Below, piece after piece: positions 60,208 to 64,000 of a stretch of 64,000 nucleotides of DNA. Positions within the stretch are counted from its first letter, which is position 1; each line of letters opens with the position of its first letter. The DNA comes from Perkinsus olseni (Eukaryota; Perkinsozoa; Perkinsida; Perkinsidae), in NCBI GenBank assembly GCA_013115135.1, contig JABANP010000091.1, positions 87,537-151,536 of the forward strand, written 5' to 3'. A model generated the notes under the pieces. It made no database searches and was not told the DNA's origin. It was given only the letters and a program-made list of their open reading frames with translations. The translations under genes and the position numbers were made by a program.

Positions 60208-62878
60208 TCATACATCTGAAACCGGAGGTTCTTGCTGATGTTGATTTGTTGCGTTATTGGCATTAGTGGCTTCCCGCCGTTTCCGATGCGCTCTTTCCTC
60301 CATCTTCTCGTGCGTATCGGCCAAATACTTAACAAAGAAATGATCCATGACGGGATACTGACCAGTCCGAGGATCGGCAGTGAACTTGCCAATCTGAGAA
60401 AGAATACCGAGTCTATCACCTTTTCTCAACAATATGCGCTAGCATCATTCGACGGCGAAACCAGAAGATAGGGCCGGTCATCGCAATAAAACCCCTACGA
60501 CTGGCCAGGCAGAAGAGAACTATTCAAACCACCACATGCGAAGAAGAAAACCAACAGCGCTACACGCTCAATTCCTCGGACTCGAAGCGGTCGCTGTGAT
60601 GTGACCGGCAAAAGCAGTGTGAGTAAGGGACAAGCTGCGACTCACCTCGAAAATGAACTCGCTAGGATGCTTCCACGTAGCGAATCCATGATCGAGCCAG
60701 CATGGATGGACTATCTTGCATTTTAACGACTCCTCCTTCATCGCCTTCGCGACTAGATGACACTAAGAGAAGACATCCCAATAGATTCACCAACTTTTCG
60801 ACTCCGAAAACTTGATAGAATTCCAGTTCACCCCTACCTTCGCGGTGCCGCCTTTCGCACAGACCAAATGAGTCGGTCCATCCTCCACGTTGTTGATCAC
60901 CGTGCCGCCGTACATTTCAATCATCTCAGCTCGCTCCGATGCTTCGTTCTGGTTGAAGCCTGCGTGGTCAGGGGTTTTACGATAAGGCGAGCCAAGGCAC
61001 TACCAGTGAGCATGATACGACAGTTCTTGAAGGTCTGCTTCCGAGTATCGTCTATGATGTTCTTAACGTCCACGACGAAGCCGTCAGCAGCGGCTTCCGC
61101 CAGAGCGTTGCAATAGCGGTGATGAATATCCGTGAAGACTCGAACCATCGCAGGGAGGTACCTGACCCGCTACAGTCTCTGCCATCACTTCGTGAGAGTG
61201 CGATGCCGTCAAATTGAAGTGGACCCCCTTCCGTGGTCGTAAATCCGTACGACAGCGGCCGACTACGGGCGGCACATTGCTGGATAACCCTTGAGCTGAG
61301 TGCGCTCTCCCACTTTCCACTCTCGAATCCTCTCCACAGTTCGATCCGCAATCGCTCACAATAATTCACAACCATGTGCCAGATTACCGATCATTTCATA
61401 CACGTAATTTCAGGAAGAATCTCCGGATTTGAGGTACCCAGGATTATATTAAGACGATTTCCAATGTCACAAAGAGACAAACAAAAATACAACCAGTGGA
61501 CTAGCTTCCGTGATCAATAAGCTCCCAGCCTTACCCGTCGAAGTTCTTGGACGCGTCATCCAATTCTGGCTTAGGGTTGCCGCTCGCCTGGCCGCCATCC
61601 TTCAGCCAATCGGAAGTCAGCTTGAGCGCACGGACGACTTGTAAAAGCTTTTGGTCCATGTACTTATACGGTGGACACTTAATAACGTTGGGCTGGAAAT
61701 CTAGCCAGATTTTATCCCTGAACGAAGTGGACTAACAGCCAGACGGGTTCAGATTGTGGCACACTTATCATCGAGGATGATAACCTCTTCCCTCGGCCGA
61801 GAACACACCGCCCGTATGTCTTTGTTTTCGTTCGAACCGTGCTTCATATCGTCACACCGTGAGAATACATTATCGCTGCGGAAGAAGCCTTTTTTGTGTG
61901 GGTCTAGTGCCTGAGCGTCTAGGGTGATGACTGCTCCACGTCGGCTGCAAGCTCACCTCCATCACGTATTCGAGATACACTCGAGTAGCTTTCGTGTGGA
62001 TGTAAAACTCGTACATGGGCTGCAGTGCTTCCAAGAACTCGTGTACACCTGAGAAATAAAATAATGCCGCGGAGCAGCCATGCACGCTCTCGTACCGGGA
62101 CGCAACTTGACAAAATGAGGCTCCTTGCCGGTCTGCATCGGCAACTCCGTTTGATGTAAGTCTATTCCCAAGGCCTCGACCACGCGGTCGGGATACCGCG
62201 GCATGGTGGGGGGCTGCAGAGACCACACAAGACAGGTAAAAATTCTCATATGCATCGATAATATTATTACCTGTGGAACGGCATTGACCAAAGTGTGATC
62301 GAGATCAAGGACAAGAGCCAGCTTTTTGGCGGACTCAGCGTCTTGGGAGAGCTGCGCAACTGGGGGCGACTGATCAGACTCCGATGGCGTGGGAGGTGTT
62401 GGTGATGGCGATTCTGAAAACAACACCGATGCGCCGGGTACAGGCGTAGCCAAAACGAGTCGAGTGATATCTACTCAAACGGGCGCACTACCGGTTTCCT
62501 CGGCTGGCTGCGGCGTTGCTTTACCGTCGTCCGGCGTTCCATCGGGCAAGTGGAAGTCAGGCTCGGACGAGGTAACAATAGGGGAGCCGATGTCAAAGTC
62601 AGAGGGGCTCACTGGGTTTGGTATTACCGACAGCTTCAGACTACTGAGGTACCTGTGAACAGCACAGCGACATACCCGATTCGTGAATGTGCTGTTCTGC
62701 TGATGGTAAAGGGCGCGGGACTTCGAGATAGCGCAAGCGTCTCAGTGCCCGAGGAGCGTCACAGCTCGATTCCCTCAGTTGAACGCTTGTGAGCACTGTG
62801 AGCAGCTTATTAGGGAGCGGCAGCCTACCATGCGAGAAGCTCTTGTTTGAGGTCATCCACGGGCAGTCTGTTCGCCAT
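60208..62878 (-). CDS. FCP1: FCP1-like RNA polymerase II CTD phosphatase with BRCT domain
   Basis: FCP1 removes phosphate from the CTD of RNA polymerase II to recycle it. On the minus strand the ATG at 62878 gives MANRLPVDDLKQELLAW before a GTAGGC donor. Later exons give an acidic Pro-rich linker (62640-62500) and then the FCPH catalytic motif LALVLDLDHTLVNA (about 62323-62282), with the DxDxT aspartates. Next come HFVKLRPG, VHEFLEALQPMYEFYIHTKA, LDPHKKGFFRSDNVFSR and EEVIILDDK joined to SFRDKIWLDF. The end of the phosphatase domain reads NVIKCPPYKYMDQKLLQVV. A BRCT domain follows: FKNCRIMLTG (about 61035), EMYGGTVINNVEDGPTHLVC (about 60930-60870) and VHPCWLDHGFATWKHPSEF (about 60710-60655). 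A basic last exon ends at 60208. The domain order fits the family. Whether the last exon (60400-60208) belongs here is likely but not certain. Confidence 0.85.
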
Positions 62879-63509
62879 AGTAAGGAAGCCACAACTACCA
62901 TTGGTACAAGAATAGATACTTGACAAGACGAACTACTTGTCTCAATCGTTTCTGAAGGGTAACGTTCTCGACTAACTCGTGAGGACTTTGGGTTCGTAGC
63001 ATTCTGATCTCCTGGGATTCCTTACCGCATGGTTACCGTTATCGCGTGGGAGAAGGACCCTTCGTCCGAATCAAGACCCAATCCAGGTCCTACGTCAAGG
63101 GTTGAACTTTCAGGACGCGTTTTCTTTAAGCGAGCATCAGCCTTTCGATGCGGTGTTGGCTCTCCACTTAGACGAGACGCTTGAGGGCTAGTGCGGGCCC
63201 CCCCGTCCCCCTCCGTAGAAAGGGCGATGGAGAGCTTGCACAGGTGCAAGGGGAGTCGAACAGAATCCGGACACTGGCTCACCACGAGTCTTAGATCCAA
63301 AATGTGTCAACTTGTAAGATTTCGATGAAATCTGTTGTATCTCTCGATAGGGTTCAGCTCTAACTTCATCGTGAAGTTGTAGTAGAAGTTGTTGACGGAT
63401 CTATGCAAGACATGATGCACGCAAGCACACAGATCTGAGAGAATGCAAGTGAGCAAGATGTGCAAGAAATTTGGATTTGGATGTTGAACTCCTATAGTAC
63501 ATCATTTAC
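62879..63509. other. Divergent spacer: promoters of FCP1 and the cysteine protease
   Basis: About 630 bases between divergent start codons. An open minus-strand frame at 63022-63300 has no motif. Nothing specific is seen. Confidence 0.5.
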
Positions 63510-64000
63510 ATGAAGCGCCTCGCCTTCGCCTTGCTGTTCGCCCAGCAATGTCTGGCTGATTCTTTTGCAGACAGGGCAGACAGGGAGTTCGTCAACTTCA
63601 AAAAGAAGTACGGCGGGACCTGTGGTGCTGCCAATAAGAAGCGTGGCTCGCGTGTTTCAAATCATCTAGAAGGCAGCTCGTGATTCTCTCTAACAGGTTC
63701 AACGTTCAGTATACGCCGAGTGAAGAGGACTACCGTCGTCAAGTGTTTCATGACAATTTCAAGTGGATAGAAGAGCAAAACGCTCGAGGTCACCCGCACG
63801 TCTCCGTGGCTTGCTTTCACCATTCCGACGATGCGTGCGTGTGAGTTTATGGTCCGACGCCGGTTCCGGCTTAGTTGGCCTCTTGCCGATGTGCTCAGTG
63901 GGGGGCTCTCTGTAGCGTTGAAATGCCGTGCAATCGAATTGGTTCCTCAGGAAGCGTCCGTCGGGGGGCCAAATTCGCACGGCGTTGCTGCAGGTGACTT
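63510..64000 (+). CDS. Papain-family cysteine protease (cathepsin L-like), N-terminal part, runs off the window
   Basis: ATG at 63510 starts a signal peptide (MKRLAFALLFAQQCLADSFA) followed by an inhibitor I29 prodomain: REFVNFKKKYGGT (about 63570-63620), an intron (about 63621-63694), then FNVQYTPSEEDYRRQVFHDN (about 63698-63757) with FKWIEEQNARGHPHVSV. This is the ERFNIN-type prosegment seen in secreted or lysosomal papain-like proteases. The catalytic Cys, His and Asn lie beyond the right edge. Probable further introns are at 63840-63950. The subfamily is inferred from the prodomain only. Confidence 0.75.

Overview
The window is eukaryotic nuclear DNA from a flagellated protist. The genes have many small introns, mostly 40-60 bases, with GT-AG ends (often GTGAGT or GTAAGT donors). 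Intergenic spaces are short and genes lie on both strands. The gene content includes two axonemal proteins, organelle-type helical-repeat proteins and tandem lineage-specific secreted proteins. I infer a Perkinsus-like alveolate (Perkinsozoa). That assignment rests on gene style and content, not on a database match, and I hold it at about 0.6.

Left part (1-12700): the tail of a membrane protein; one or two organellar helical-repeat (OPR/FASTK-like) genes (1260-4333); two tandem paralogues of an unrecognised secreted family (5144-6786 and 7986-9635); and weakly supported minus-strand genes (9902-12690). Middle left (13200-26800): a tandem pair of UBE2D-type ubiquitin-conjugating enzymes with a gene-converted core; two weak unknown genes; a secreted LRR protein; the glycine cleavage H protein (GCSH); and the large subunit of replication protein A (RPA1). 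Middle (27100-40650): an unknown gene ending one base before the CFAP299 start codon, a convergent CFAP61 gene, and a TPR protein. The stretch 40650-50100 is gene-poor. It holds one short secreted protein, several hairpins, and an unknown multi-exon gene with a 15-bp Pro/Gln/Ala minisatellite. Right part (50106-64000): DDX54/Dbp10 RNA helicase, pantothenate kinase, a mitochondrial-looking helical-repeat protein fused to a cytidine-deaminase-like domain, an FCP1-like RNA polymerase II CTD phosphatase with BRCT, and the start of a papain-family cysteine protease.

The most unusual signal is a set of single-base (+1) frame breaks inside otherwise conserved nuclear coding sequence that no GT-AG intron explains. 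The clearest are one at the same place in both secreted paralogues (6366 and 9217), one between the invariant His and Glu of GCSH (21529), and one in CFAP299 (about 28306). The second is the deaminase fusion at 57760-59947, a candidate organellar RNA-editing factor. Exon limits were read by eye and are approximate unless an exact position is given. Recognition of families is from memory of conserved motifs; no search was run.
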